A stretch of DNA of 64,000 bases from CAYZPB01 sp964551195 (GCA_964551195.1 CAZKBI010000002.1:1-64000), one strand, 5' to 3'. Shown: positions 16,093-25,329, counted from the stretch's first letter. Notes: generated by a model not told the origin, from the sequence alone. A program made the numbers and translations.

Positions 16093-16437
16093 CTATTTAC
16101 CAGTCATAATTTTCTGTAACTCTTCGATGCTCATCTCACCATCGCCAACTTGTTGCAGAATTTCGTTCATTCTCTCTTGAGTGATATCGCCATCTTTAAC
16201 TTTTTGAGTTAAGTTAGGGAATATCATGTCGATCTTAGGTTGGTTAGCAGGGTCAGAAGCTGTGTAAGTTTCAGCTGGCTCTTCAGCAGGCTCTTCTGTT
16301 CCACCAGGTTCTTCACCGCCAGGTTCTTCAGTGCCATTAGGCTCAGCTGGCTCTTCGTCGCCATTACAGCCAACTAAAGCAAGTGAGAAAACTAATGCTA
16401 AAGCTAGTAATACGATTAGAAATTTGTTAATCTTCAT
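16093..16437 (-). CDS. small lipoprotein with Glu/Pro/Gly linker
   Basis: A 114-residue predicted lipoprotein: MKINK, hydrophobic core, lipobox LVGC (cysteine near residue 24), then a low-complexity linker of EEPGG/TEEPAEEP repeats (about residues 27-57) that would span the cell wall, and a C-terminal helical module of about 50 residues. That module contains GDITQERMNEIL and GEMSIEELQKIM, which look like EF-hand-type helix entry turns but lack the full set of acidic ligands. ATG 16437 is preferred over the upstream in-frame ATG because GGGGGT stands seven bases before it. The gene has its own terminator. Confidence 0.75.
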   Translation of the reverse strand: MKINKFLIVLLALALVFSLALVGCNGDEEPAEPNGTEEPGGEEPGGTEEPAEEPAETYTASDPANQPKIDMIFPNLTQKVKDGDITQERMNEILQQVGDGEMSIEELQKIMTGK

Positions 16438-16520
16438 TTTTATTACCCCCATTTTTTATTTATATCTTATACATCTTAATATTACAACATAAGTATCAAG
16501 AATTGCAACTATTATGTGAA

Positions 16521-17777
16521 CTAATTATGGGCAAAAAGTGAACTCTCTTTTCTAAGCATGTCATGAGGTGAAACTGGAGAATTAACCTTTACCTTAACAA
16601 TTTCTAACGGATGAGGTGCTACTGTAAGGGGATTGTCTAGGCAATCTGTTAATTGTTCAATAACTTGTTTAAAACTCGTCCTAGGTCCGAAAAATTCAAT
16701 TTCATCGCCAAGCTTAAAGTTATTCCTCTGCTGCACAGTTGCGATCTCTAAGTCTGCGTCATACTCCAGCACTTGCCCGACAAAACCAAATTCCCCATCT
16801 CTTATTCCCTTACCATAAATTTGTGCTTGTACCCCTGGTATGCCGTCATAAAAACCTGCAAAAAGTGGCCGATGACTAGCTTTCTTGATTTCTGCCTTCA
16901 AATCGTCTAGTGCAGCCTCACTTGTCACTCCCTTAGTATATAAGTCGATTGCCTTTCGATAAGCATTGGTAATTGTCGCAACGTAATGAATGCTTTTCAT
17001 TCTCCCCTCGATTTTGAAGGAATAAACTCCTAAGTCAATCAAATCACCAATCCGGTCAACCATTGATAGATCCTTCGAACTCATCGTATAAGGTACGTCT
17101 GCTTCCGCAAATAGCGGCTTAGCCTCGCCATCTGATTCCTGATAAAGGTCATAATACCACCGACAGGATTGAGCACAACCTCCGCGATTAGCATCCCGAT
17201 CGGTCATATGATTGGATAGTAAACATCTACCTGAGTAAGAATTACAGACTGCTCCATGAACAAAAACCTCTAGCTCAACATTAGTCCGAGCTTTAATTTC
17301 TGCAATCTCCGCCAGAGATAATTCACGCGCTAAGACAACCCGCTTAAGTCCGAGTTCTTCCCACATTTTTACTGTGCGCCAATTAGTGGCGGATGCTTGT
17401 GTGCTTAAATGTACATCAAGATTAGGCGCTACCTGCATTGCTGTAGCGACCACACCAGGGTCAGCAGCAATAATTGCATCTACTCCAATTTCTGATATTC
17501 TCCGAAAATAATTAGGGAGCTCAGCTAAATCACTCTCATGTGGAATAATATTCGTTGCAACATAAACTTTCGCGCCTCGCTTGTGAGCGAAAACCACTCC
17601 CTGCTCCATGTCCGCAAGAGAAAAGTTGCCGGCGCGCTCGCGTAATCCAAACTGTTCTCCACCGAGATAAACAGCATCTGCACCATAGTGAATCGCAAAT
17701 TTCAGTTTTTCCAGACTACCCGCTGGTGCAAGTAACTCGCTCTGTTTTTTGTTATTTAAGTTAATATTATTTGACAT
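16521..17777 (-). CDS. trhP2: U32-family tRNA wobble-uridine hydroxylase subunit (TrhP2)
   Basis: A 418-residue 'peptidase U32' family protein matching YrrO/TrhP, which hydroxylates U34 of certain tRNAs with prephenate as oxygen source; the peptidase name is historical. The N-terminal TIM-barrel starts ELLAPAGSLEKLKFA and the cluster-binding cysteines are visible in AVCNSYSGRC and GGCAQSC (about residues 166-190). ATG 17777 has AGGAGG five bases upstream. It overlaps the trhP1 stop by 11 bases. The order trmR-trhP1-trhP2 is the same as yrrM-yrrN-yrrO in Bacillus. Confidence 0.9.
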   Translation of the reverse strand: MSNNINLNNKKQSELLAPAGSLEKLKFAIHYGADAVYLGGEQFGLRERAGNFSLADMEQGVVFAHKRGAKVYVATNIIPHESDLAELPNYFRRISEIGVDAIIAADPGVVATAMQVAPNLDVHLSTQASATNWRTVKMWEELGLKRVVLARELSLAEIAEIKARTNVELEVFVHGAVCNSYSGRCLLSNHMTDRDANRGGCAQSCRWYYDLYQESDGEAKPLFAEADVPYTMSSKDLSMVDRIGDLIDLGVYSFKIEGRMKSIHYVATITNAYRKAIDLYTKGVTSEAALDDLKAEIKKASHRPLFAGFYDGIPGVQAQIYGKGIRDGEFGFVGQVLEYDADLEIATVQQRNNFKLGDEIEFFGPRTSFKQVIEQLTDCLDNPLTVAPHPLEIVKVKVNSPVSPHDMLRKESSLFAHN

Positions 17778-18627
17778 CGCGTCCTCCTGAAGCACTTAGA
17801 TGCTGGTCTATTCGTTGACGAACATCCTTTAGAATCGCCAGCACCTCCGATTCTTCCATAAACAATCCATCTACCTTTAATACACTAATCCCAGCTGATA
17901 ATAAATCATCTATTCTTGTGCGATGATCCACTACACTGTCGCTAAATAAATGCGTACCGTGTTGGTCCTCAATCAATGGAAAGGCTTTCTCTGGTCGCTC
18001 GCGCTCACGTAAGAAGAGAAAGTCGTCATTCTTACTTGAAGCACCATCTTCTGCAAAATCATAATCTATATACTCTAGATAGTTGCTTACAAGCTGTCGA
18101 CGTGAATAGAAAATTGCAGTCCTTCCATAAATCTGAACTATTAGCTCCATTTCTGTATTTTCACCGATAACAATAATCTCTTCTATTGTTAACTCCCGTG
18201 CAAGCTCTGCTCGCTTAACTCCTTGACTCCCCCAGAAATTTATAACTCCTGAGTTAGTTATCATCGAACCTGAGCTTAAATAAAGTGGCACTTCACAATT
18301 TAACTCACTTACAATACTATAGACCGCCGGATCCTCAAAAACTAACGCATCAATACCTAACTCACATACCGATAAGATAAAATCTTTTAACTCCGCTAAC
18401 TCAGCATTATGATATAAGGCATTCACTAACAGATAAATTAGTTTCTTCTGGTCCTTTGCTAGTTTTATTGCTGCCGCAATCTCTGTAAGAGTAAAGCAAC
18501 CAGCACTTTTAATAGCGAAAAACTTATCACCAATTAAAAAAGCATCGGCTCCGGCATCCCCGTAGCTTCTGATCTCCTCCAGGTTGTTCGCCGTAACCAA
18601 TAGCTCAATGTTTTTCTGCTTTACCAC
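17767..18627 (-). CDS. trhP1: U32-family protein, partner subunit TrhP1
   Basis: A 286-residue U32-family protein equivalent to Bacillus YrrN. It shares the barrel (NIELLVTANNLEEIRSYGDA) with TrhP2 but ends earlier, and where TrhP2 has its four cysteines this protein has 'YGRTAIFYSRRQLVSNY', without cysteine. It is therefore unlikely to carry the iron-sulfur cluster itself and probably acts as partner or scaffold for TrhP2 (inference). The start is GTG, five bases after GGTGGAG. It begins two bases after the trmR stop. Confidence 0.85.
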   Translation of the reverse strand: MVKQKNIELLVTANNLEEIRSYGDAGADAFLIGDKFFAIKSAGCFTLTEIAAAIKLAKDQKKLIYLLVNALYHNAELAELKDFILSVCELGIDALVFEDPAVYSIVSELNCEVPLYLSSGSMITNSGVINFWGSQGVKRAELARELTIEEIIVIGENTEMELIVQIYGRTAIFYSRRQLVSNYLEYIDYDFAEDGASSKNDDFLFLRERERPEKAFPLIEDQHGTHLFSDSVVDHRTRIDDLLSAGISVLKVDGLFMEESEVLAILKDVRQRIDQHLSASGGRDVK

Positions 18628-18629
18628 GC

Positions 18630-19265
18630 TTACTCCACCAGCTTTCTTACCACAGCCAAGCCATCGCCTACTGATAGAAAATTTGTTGTCACACGTCGAT
18701 CTTCGACAATAAACTCGTTGAACTCATGTAGCTTGCCTAGCATCGGTCTCGCCTTTACCTCTGCCACATCAGCAACATAGCCACGAAAGAGAACATTGTC
18801 GAAAACAAAAAGGCCACCGCTATCCAGCAAGGGAAGCGCTAACTCATAGAAATCGCGGTATTTCCCCTTAGCTGCGTCGACAAAAACAAACTGCGACCGC
18901 GGCATTTGCGGCAGCAGTTCAATTGCGTCACCCGCATGTAAGATAAGTCGATCCGTTAGCTCAGCTCTTTCAATATTAACTCTGGCAATTTTCAGCATAT
19001 CTTCGTTTCTCTCAATTGTATGAACTACCGCATCAGGATTCGCTAACGCCAACCAAATTGCTGAGAAACCAATCGCTGTGCCTAACTCAATAATAATTTG
19101 CGGCTTAACAAGTTGGCTAAGTAAAGCGACATGCTGCATGCTTAATGGATCCATAATTGGTATTTGATTATCGACTCCATACTGATACAGATCAGCCAAC
19201 AGTGGATTACTAATAGGCATTAGACCAAGCAGATATTCCTGCACCTGCGAATTAATAATTCCCAT
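18630..19265 (-). CDS. trmR: tRNA 5-hydroxyuridine methyltransferase
   Basis: A 211-residue class I SAM-dependent O-methyltransferase of the YrrM/TrmR family, which methylates ho5U34 to mo5U34 in tRNA. The SAM site 'IIELGTAIGFSAIWLA' and the acidic 'VHTIERNEDM' follow the family; VFVDAAKGKYRDFYE holds the metal/catalytic region. ATG 19265 is chosen over ATG 19274, since the latter directly abuts AGGGG while the former has nine-base spacing. The position directly before trhP1-trhP2 gives the full ho5U to mo5U pathway in one block. Confidence 0.9.
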   Translation of the reverse strand: MGIINSQVQEYLLGLMPISNPLLADLYQYGVDNQIPIMDPLSMQHVALLSQLVKPQIIIELGTAIGFSAIWLALANPDAVVHTIERNEDMLKIARVNIERAELTDRLILHAGDAIELLPQMPRSQFVFVDAAKGKYRDFYELALPLLDSGGLFVFDNVLFRGYVADVAEVKARPMLGKLHEFNEFIVEDRRVTTNFLSVGDGLAVVRKLVE

Positions 19266-19280
19266 CTTGCTCATCCCCTA

Positions 19281-20318
19281 CTACCAACTTCCGCGTGAAT
19301 TAGCGTCGTTCGCCAAGTGTTCCTCATAGGTCTTCGAGAAATAATGTGTATTTGTTCCATCTTTTTTGGTTACAAAAAAGTAATATGGATTATTTTCTGG
19401 ATCAACAGCAGCCTCCAGCGAAGCTCTTCCCGGATTACCAATCGCGCCTGGCGGAAGCCCGCCATAAACGTAGGTATTATAAGGATCATCAATCTCCATG
19501 TCACTATTTAGAATCTGTGCCTTCTGCTTACCTAACACATATTGTACCGTTGCACAGGATTCCAATCGCCATGACTCATTCAATCTTTTTGTGAAAACAC
19601 CAGCAGCAATTGGTCGCTCAAAATCAACAATAATCTCTCGTTCAATGATCGACGCGAGAGTAACAACCTCATGTATTGTTAGATTACGATCCGCCATAAG
19701 GCTGTCCCATTCCGGCTTCCACTCCTTGGCGAACTGATCAAGCATTCTTTTTATTATTTCCTCTTCCGTCGTCCCCACCTTGATTTCATAGGTCTCTGGG
19801 AACAGATAGCCTTCTAACTTATATTTAATATCTGCATTATCAGGAATCGCTTGCACAAAAGAATAGTTGAAATCACCTTCTTTTGCTAATTGAATAAAGC
19901 GATCGCGGTCAACAAGCTCTTCGTCAGCGAGTTTGGTCGCAATCTGAACAATGTTATAACCTTCGGGAATTGTGAAACGGACACTATCAACCTTTTCATT
20001 TCCTTTAACCAACAGATCTATAATCTTCTCAATCTTCATATCTTTACTTAATTCATAGATACCAGCCTTCATCTCAGAGTCTAGACCAAGACGTTTAACC
20101 TGATATCTGAAGAATAAGTCATTATGAATTAACTCATTATCCTTCAGGATTTCGGCAATTGCCCTTGTTGAACTTCCTGTTGGTATCTCAATTTCAATCG
20201 TGTTCCCATCATCTTTATCGACAGCTGTTGAAAAATAATAGAAGACGCCTGCCGCTAATATAACTATTAAAAGTAAGAAGACAAAAACTATTATTCCTGC
20301 TTTTTTTAACTTACCCAT
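19281..20318 (-). CDS. mltG: endolytic peptidoglycan transglycosylase MltG
   Basis: A 345-residue YceG/MltG protein. An N-terminal membrane anchor (about residues 8-28) is followed by a LysM-like region and the catalytic domain; the expected catalytic glutamate is Glu226 in LASIIERE. The C-terminal 'YNTYVYGGLPPGAIGNPG' is diagnostic. MltG cuts nascent glycan strands and sets their length. It begins a new unit after the yrzB terminator and probably leads trmR-trhP1-trhP2 (gap of 15 bases). Confidence 0.94.
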   Translation of the reverse strand: MGKLKKAGIIVFVFLLLIVILAAGVFYYFSTAVDKDDGNTIEIEIPTGSSTRAIAEILKDNELIHNDLFFRYQVKRLGLDSEMKAGIYELSKDMKIEKIIDLLVKGNEKVDSVRFTIPEGYNIVQIATKLADEELVDRDRFIQLAKEGDFNYSFVQAIPDNADIKYKLEGYLFPETYEIKVGTTEEEIIKRMLDQFAKEWKPEWDSLMADRNLTIHEVVTLASIIEREIIVDFERPIAAGVFTKRLNESWRLESCATVQYVLGKQKAQILNSDMEIDDPYNTYVYGGLPPGAIGNPGRASLEAAVDPENNPYYFFVTKKDGTNTHYFSKTYEEHLANDANSRGSW

Positions 20319-20376
20319 AGCTTCCTAACCCCCTGTTTTGCGATATTACGCCATTTTAAATTACCATATATCCAGA

Positions 20377-20410
20377 TAAAAAACAATGAGAGACCTGCAT
20401 CTCTCATTGT
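20377..20410 (-). terminator. terminator of the alaS-yrzL-ruvX-yrzB unit
   Basis: On the minus strand ACAATGAGAGA and TCTCTCATTGT form a perfect 11-bp stem with a six-base loop followed by TTTTTTA. Confidence 0.88.
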
Positions 20411-20421
20411 ATAAATTCCAG

Positions 20422-20691
20422 CTATTCATCTGTTAAAGTGTTAAAAACTTCTTCTACCATTTCCCATTCTTCTTCCGTCTCAATCAATTCTAAACGGACC
20501 TCTTCACCCACAGTAACGTATTTAAAAGCAAAAACCTCTGCCTCTTTTTCATCATCTGGTAAGTCCGCCAGAACTAGAAGAATATAATGATTATCCTCTG
20601 CCTCAAACTCATAAAGAATATCATACTTCTCGTCACTGCCATCTTCATTCTCAATAAAAATATATTCACCATTTCCATCGTCTCTTATCAT
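20422..20691 (-). CDS. yrzB: DUF1292 / UPF0473 protein YrzB
   Basis: An 89-residue acidic cytosolic protein of the DUF1292 family (IFIENEDGSDEKYDILYEFE). Function unknown, but it is a constant companion of yrzL and ruvX. ATG 20691 is preferred to the GTG at 20700, which overlaps the ruvX stop and would place GAGGTG inside the gene; GAGGTG is six bases before ATG 20691. Confidence 0.85.
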   Translation of the reverse strand: MIRDDGNGEYIFIENEDGSDEKYDILYEFEAEDNHYILLVLADLPDDEKEAEVFAFKYVTVGEEVRLELIETEEEWEMVEEVFNTLTDE

Positions 20692-20696
20692 TGCTT

Positions 20697-21122
20697 TCAC
20701 CTCTTTGCATCTAGATAGCCTTGCAGTATGATTACGGCCGCCAGTTTATCAACCACTTCTTTTCGTTTGCGTCTACTAACATCAGCCTCAAGCAAGGTTC
20801 TAGTTGCCGCAACCGTACTTAATCTTTCATCCCAGAAAATAAGAGGTAAATCGGTTGCGAGTTTCAATTGGTCAGTAAAGTCGATTGTCTTTTCTGCACG
20901 AGGTCCGAGAGTGCCATCCATATTTTTCGGTAGTCCGGCAACAATTTCCTCAACACCGTACTCGTCGATAATAGCCCTGATTTCAGCAAGGTCCTTTTCT
21001 AGTTCCACGCGAGTTATTACCTTAACAGACTGTGCAGTCCAACCAAACAAATCACTCACTGCTACACCGATTCTTTTATCACCGATGTCCAAACCAAGAG
21101 ATCGAACTACTTGCTTATCCAC
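20697..21122 (-). CDS. ruvX: RuvX/YqgF nuclease-like protein
   Basis: A 141-residue RNase H-fold protein of the YqgF family. The active-site elements are present: LGLDIGDKRIGVAVSD near residues 9-24, VAGLPKNMDG in the middle, and DERLST near residue 98. The family is needed for 16S rRNA 5' end maturation in some bacteria and is related to Holliday-junction resolvases. It starts with GTG immediately after the yrzL stop, with AAAGGTGAT upstream. Confidence 0.92.
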   Translation of the reverse strand: MDKQVVRSLGLDIGDKRIGVAVSDLFGWTAQSVKVITRVELEKDLAEIRAIIDEYGVEEIVAGLPKNMDGTLGPRAEKTIDFTDQLKLATDLPLIFWDERLSTVAATRTLLEADVSRRKRKEVVDKLAAVIILQGYLDAKR

Positions 21123-21401
21123 TTATTTATCACCTTTGTCTCCGTAATGCTGTTCGAGGAAGAACTTTACCAAAGTCTCAATTAACTCATCGCGTTCTAC
21201 CTTACGAATTAGAGTCCTTGCATTGTTGTGACGCGGAATATAAGCTGGATCCCCTGATAGAAGGTAGCCAATAATCTGATTAATTGGGTTATAGCCCTTC
21301 TCTACAAGCGCATCGTAAACCTCAAGTAGAACTTTGTCCGGTTCAACTCTGATCAACTCATCCTTCACATCAAACTTCCTAGTGCTGTCGTTATTATCCA
21401 T
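21123..21401 (-). CDS. yrzL: YrzL / IreB family regulatory protein (UPF0297)
   Basis: A 92-residue protein with the UPF0297 signature 'YDALVEKGYNPINQIIGYLL' and 'DPAYIPRHNNARTLIRK'. The Enterococcus member IreB is a substrate of a PASTA Ser/Thr kinase and affects cephalosporin resistance; a conserved Thr/Ser near the N-terminus (DSTRKF) fits. ATG 21401 is six bases after GAGGTG. It sits 15 bases after alaS, as in Bacillus. Confidence 0.9.
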   Translation of the reverse strand: MDNNDSTRKFDVKDELIRVEPDKVLLEVYDALVEKGYNPINQIIGYLLSGDPAYIPRHNNARTLIRKVERDELIETLVKFFLEQHYGDKGDK

Positions 21402-21416
21402 CACCAACACCTCATC

Positions 21417-24065
21417 TTACTTATTAACTAATTTTATATATTCAGCTACCTTATTAAGGGCAGCGGCCACCTTCGTTGGGTCCTTGCCACCAGCCTGTGC
21501 CATGTCCGAGCGACCACCGCCACCACCATCAACCTCTTTGGCAGCACTCGCTACTAAATGACCTGCATGATAACCTAACTTCACTAAATCATCAGAGACT
21601 GCAGCAACTAAGTTTATTTTACCATCATTTGCACTAGCAATCAAAATAATTCCTGAACCCAGCTTTTGTTTAAGCTCATCAACCAGGTTGCGAACCGTTC
21701 CCACATCAGTTGGTGCCAGCTCTGTCGCAAGCACTTTGATCCCCTCAATCTCCACAACATCTTTTAACAAATCGACGGATCTTGTGCTACTCTGTTTAGC
21801 TTTTAATGATTCATTCTCACGCTTAAGATCAGTTATTGTCTGCTGTAAAGCAGAAACTTTTTCTTTTACAGAGAGTGGTTTACTTTTTAATTCATGAGCA
21901 AGCTGATTCAAATATTCGACCTGATCGTTTAAATATTCAAAAGCATAACGTCCAGTAACTGCTTCAATTCTCCGTACTCCTGCACCAATACTGCTCTCGC
22001 TTAGGATTTTGAAAAGACCAATATCCGCCGTGTTGTTAACGTGGCAACCTCCGCATAACTCTAAGCTGTAGTCGCCAACTTTAACAAGGCGCACCTCTTC
22101 ACCATACTTTTCACCAAACAAGGCTAATGCACCTAACTCTTTTGCCTCATCGATGTTTTTAACACTCACATCAACCCTTAAATTACCCCAGATCTGTGAA
22201 TTAACTTTAGCCTCAATCTGCTTAAGTTCTGCTTCTGTTACAGCAGAGAAATGCGAGAAGTCAAAGCGTAGCTTATCATAGGAAACCAATGATCCCGCTT
22301 GATTCACATGTTCACCCAATACTTCTTTTAAAGCTTGGTGTAATAAATGTGTCGCAGTGTGGTTTTTAGTAACACTATTACGGATTGTGGTATCAACTCG
22401 AGCAGTAACTTCCATACCTACACTGATTGTCCCACTAATTGCTTCTACAAAATGCAGATGCTGGCCGTTTGGTGCTTTAGTTACATCCATAACCTGTAGC
22501 TCGCCACTTGCTGCAGTTATCAGGCCTTGATCAGCAATCTGCCCACCACTCTCCGCATAAAAGGGCGTTTCTGCCAGTATGACTTGTGCCTTATCTCCGA
22601 CTTTTAATTCTTCTACAAGCTCGTTATCAAGAATTAGGTGTGTGATTACAGTTTCTAGTTCAACATCTTTGTAACCTGCGAACTTACTTTCGGCAGTAAT
22701 ATCGCCAATAATTCCACCCTGAACCTGCATACTATCAACATCAGCGCGCGCAGCACGTGCGCGTTCTCTTTGTTCCTCCATCTCCTTATTAAAGCCTTTC
22801 TCATCTATACCTAATCCCTGCTCACTCGCAAAGTCTTCCGTTAAATCGAGCGGAAAACCGTAAGTATCATAAAGCTTAAAGCTATCTTGCCCAGAAATCT
22901 GCAATTTACCCTCCGCTTTTGTTTTCGCAATTATCTGTTCTAGTATTGTTAAACCTTCCGATAAGGTCTCGGAGAAACGTTCCTCCTCACCCTTAATTAC
23001 TCGCTCAATAAAATCACTCTTAGCAAGCACTTCTGGATAGTAATCTTGCATAATCTCTCCAACTATTTTAGTTAGTTTATATAAAAACGGCTTCTCAATA
23101 CCAATTTTTTTGCCGTATCTAGCAGCGCGACGCAGCAATCGACGAATAACATAGCCACGACCATCATTCGACGGCAGAGCGCCATCACTTATTGCAAAAA
23201 CGATCGTTCTAATATGGTCAGCTATCAATCTAAGTGCCATATCAGTCTCTTCATCTTCCCGATATTTTACCTTCGTATATGAAACCACCTCAGCAATAAT
23301 TGGTAGAAATAAATCAGTATCGTAATTAGTCTCAACTTCTTGCACTACTGATGCTAGGCGTTCTAGACCCATTCCAGTGTCAATATTCTTTTTCGGTAGC
23401 GGCGTATAGCTACCATCTTTATTATGATTAAATTGCGAAAACACCAGATTCCAAATTTCAAGATAACGCTCATTCTCTCCGCCAGGATAGCATTCAGAAT
23501 CAGATAGACTGCATGAATCATCACAGTATTTCTCGCCACGGTCATAAAATATTTCTGTATTTGGACCACTTGGTCCTTCACCAATATCCCAGAAGTTGCC
23601 CTCTAATTTTATAATTCGTTCCTTGGGTAGCCCCACCTCTTGGTGCCATATTTCATACGCCTCATCGTCATCAGGATGAACTGTCACTGATAATTTGTCT
23701 GGGTTAAAGCCCAGCCAGCGCTCATCAGTTAAATACTCCCACGCCCATATAATTGCCTCTCTTTTGAAGTAATCACCGATCGAAAAATTGCCTAACATCT
23801 CAAAAAACGTATGGTGTCGTGCTGTCTTACCAACGTTCTCAATATCGTTCGTCCGAATCGATTTCTGTGAATTAGCAATCCGTGGGTTTGCCGGTATTGC
23901 CCGACCATCAAAATATGGTTTTAAGGTGGCAACCCCGCTATTTATCCAGAGCAAAGATGGATCATCGTAAGGAATTAACGATGCACTTGCCTCTATTGCG
24001 TGTCCCTTTTCTACAAAAAAATCTAAAAAGGACTTTCTTATCTCCAGTGAACTCATCTTCTTCAT
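21417..24065 (-). CDS. alaS: alanine--tRNA ligase
   Basis: An 882-residue full-length AlaRS. The class II catalytic core starts IRKSFLDFFVEKGHA and includes RTNDIENVGKTARHHTFFEM (motif 2 region). The editing domain has the zinc-type motifs HTATHLLH and CGGCH, and the C-terminal DHHA1 domain ends GGGGGRSDMAQAGG. Charges tRNA-Ala and clears mischarged Ser/Gly. First gene of the alaS-yrzL-ruvX-yrzB unit; GGAGG is eight bases before the ATG. Confidence 0.97.
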   Translation of the reverse strand: MKKMSSLEIRKSFLDFFVEKGHAIEASASLIPYDDPSLLWINSGVATLKPYFDGRAIPANPRIANSQKSIRTNDIENVGKTARHHTFFEMLGNFSIGDYFKREAIIWAWEYLTDERWLGFNPDKLSVTVHPDDDEAYEIWHQEVGLPKERIIKLEGNFWDIGEGPSGPNTEIFYDRGEKYCDDSCSLSDSECYPGGENERYLEIWNLVFSQFNHNKDGSYTPLPKKNIDTGMGLERLASVVQEVETNYDTDLFLPIIAEVVSYTKVKYREDEETDMALRLIADHIRTIVFAISDGALPSNDGRGYVIRRLLRRAARYGKKIGIEKPFLYKLTKIVGEIMQDYYPEVLAKSDFIERVIKGEEERFSETLSEGLTILEQIIAKTKAEGKLQISGQDSFKLYDTYGFPLDLTEDFASEQGLGIDEKGFNKEMEEQRERARAARADVDSMQVQGGIIGDITAESKFAGYKDVELETVITHLILDNELVEELKVGDKAQVILAETPFYAESGGQIADQGLITAASGELQVMDVTKAPNGQHLHFVEAISGTISVGMEVTARVDTTIRNSVTKNHTATHLLHQALKEVLGEHVNQAGSLVSYDKLRFDFSHFSAVTEAELKQIEAKVNSQIWGNLRVDVSVKNIDEAKELGALALFGEKYGEEVRLVKVGDYSLELCGGCHVNNTADIGLFKILSESSIGAGVRRIEAVTGRYAFEYLNDQVEYLNQLAHELKSKPLSVKEKVSALQQTITDLKRENESLKAKQSSTRSVDLLKDVVEIEGIKVLATELAPTDVGTVRNLVDELKQKLGSGIILIASANDGKINLVAAVSDDLVKLGYHAGHLVASAAKEVDGGGGGRSDMAQAGGKDPTKVAAALNKVAEYIKLVNK

Positions 24066-24114
24066 ATATCGATTCCTCCATTAATAATCTATCATTTAAA
24101 ACGTTTTAGGAATT

Positions 24115-24143
24115 ATTATAACTAGCAGTCTGAGGCTTGTCAA
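24115..24143 (-). promoter_or_regulatory. consensus sigma-A promoter of alaS
   Basis: TTGACA (24138-24143), 17-base spacer and TATAAT (24115-24120), both exact consensus boxes on the minus strand. An inverted repeat GAGGC/GCCTC (24132-24151) surrounds the -35 box. The leader of only about 40 bases has no room for a T-box. Confidence 0.88.
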
Positions 24144-24180
24144 CTTGCCTCCTACTATATTTTCACATATCTATTATATA

Positions 24181-25329
24181 CTAAGTTCTTCTCCGTGACT
24201 TAATGAGATTAATCAACTCGCGTGTCGCTAATTCAATCTCTGCCATCGTATTTAAAATACCAAAGCTAATCCGAATCGAGGAGTCAGTAATTTCCTCTGG
24301 TAAATTTAAAGCTTTCATTACATCGGAGGTACCAGTATAACCGGCTGCACAAGCTGAACCGCCTGAGATTGCTATACCCTTAAGATCAAGCAATGTGATC
24401 ATCGTATGACTATCAATACCAGGAAAACTAAGGTTAAGAATACTAGGGACTAGATCCTTTAAATGTCCATTAACGTGATATTCCTCTGGACTTAATTCTA
24501 GCATAAGTTGTTCTAAAATATAGTTACGATAAGATTCAAATTGTTCATATTTTTCATCCCGTTTAGCCGTCAATATCCGACAAGCTTCACCAAAGCCGAT
24601 AATTCCCGGCACATTCTCAGTCCCAGCACGTCGCTTGCGTTCCTGCGACCCAACAAAAAGCGGCTGTACCTTCACTCCCTTTTTTATGTATAAAGCGCCT
24701 ACACCTTTTGGCCCATTGATTTTGTGCGAAGAAATTGAAAGTAAATCCACCGGCAATTCAGCCGCCTTAATATCAATTACCGGAAAAGCCTGAACGGCAT
24801 CCGTATGAAAGAGGATCCCCCGCTCACTCAATAAATTGCCGATCGCGGTAATATCCTGAATAGTGCCAAATTCATTATTAGCATAGATAATGCTCACTAA
24901 TGTTGTTTCTTCTGTTAGCATTGCCGATAGCTCATCCAGCAACACCTTTCCCTCTTGATTTACAGGTAAATATTTTACTTTAAAGCCCAATTCCTGCAGA
25001 AACTTAGCTGCACCTGAGACTGCTGGGTGCTCAATCCGTGAGATGATTATCTCCTCGCCAAATTCTCTTTTGCCTAGCGCCGCACCAATCACCGCTAGAT
25101 GATTACTTTCCGTACCGCCGCTTGTAAAAACAATACGAACTGGATCGACATTTAAGGCAGCAGCTACGCAAATTCGTGCTTCCTCCATAGGTGTACGAAC
25201 AAGCTGACCAAAACGGTGGATGCTAGATGGGTTGCCATAGCGCTCAGCATAAAAAGGCTGCATCTTGGCAATTACCTCAGGAAGCAGTGCAGTAGTGGCA
25301 CTATTATCTAAATAAATTGACTTTCCCAT
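24181..25329 (-). CDS. iscS: cysteine desulfurase (NifS/IscS family)
   Basis: A 382-residue PLP enzyme that takes sulfur from cysteine. The PLP lysine is in SSHKINGPKG (Lys near residue 203), 'TSGGTESNHLAV' binds the cofactor and the persulfide cysteine lies in GSACAAG near residue 327. In Bacillus the orthologue (YrvO) is next to mnmA and supplies sulfur for tRNA 2-thiolation; no mnmA or cymR is found here, so its acceptor is unknown. Confidence 0.92.
   Translation of the reverse strand: MGKSIYLDNSATTALLPEVIAKMQPFYAERYGNPSSIHRFGQLVRTPMEEARICVAAALNVDPVRIVFTSGGTESNHLAVIGAALGKREFGEEIIISRIEHPAVSGAAKFLQELGFKVKYLPVNQEGKVLLDELSAMLTEETTLVSIIYANNEFGTIQDITAIGNLLSERGILFHTDAVQAFPVIDIKAAELPVDLLSISSHKINGPKGVGALYIKKGVKVQPLFVGSQERKRRAGTENVPGIIGFGEACRILTAKRDEKYEQFESYRNYILEQLMLELSPEEYHVNGHLKDLVPSILNLSFPGIDSHTMITLLDLKGIAISGGSACAAGYTGTSDVMKALNLPEEITDSSIRISFGILNTMAEIELATRELINLIKSRRRT

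Noticed and set aside
16228..16376. Tandem DNA repeat in the lipoprotein gene as a regulatory repeat
   Set aside because: It is in frame and encodes the Glu/Pro/Gly linker of the lipoprotein.
17767..18627. TrhP1 as a degenerate pseudogene of TrhP2
   Set aside because: The frame is intact and full length for YrrN-type proteins, and gene order is conserved; the missing cysteines are more likely a subunit specialisation.
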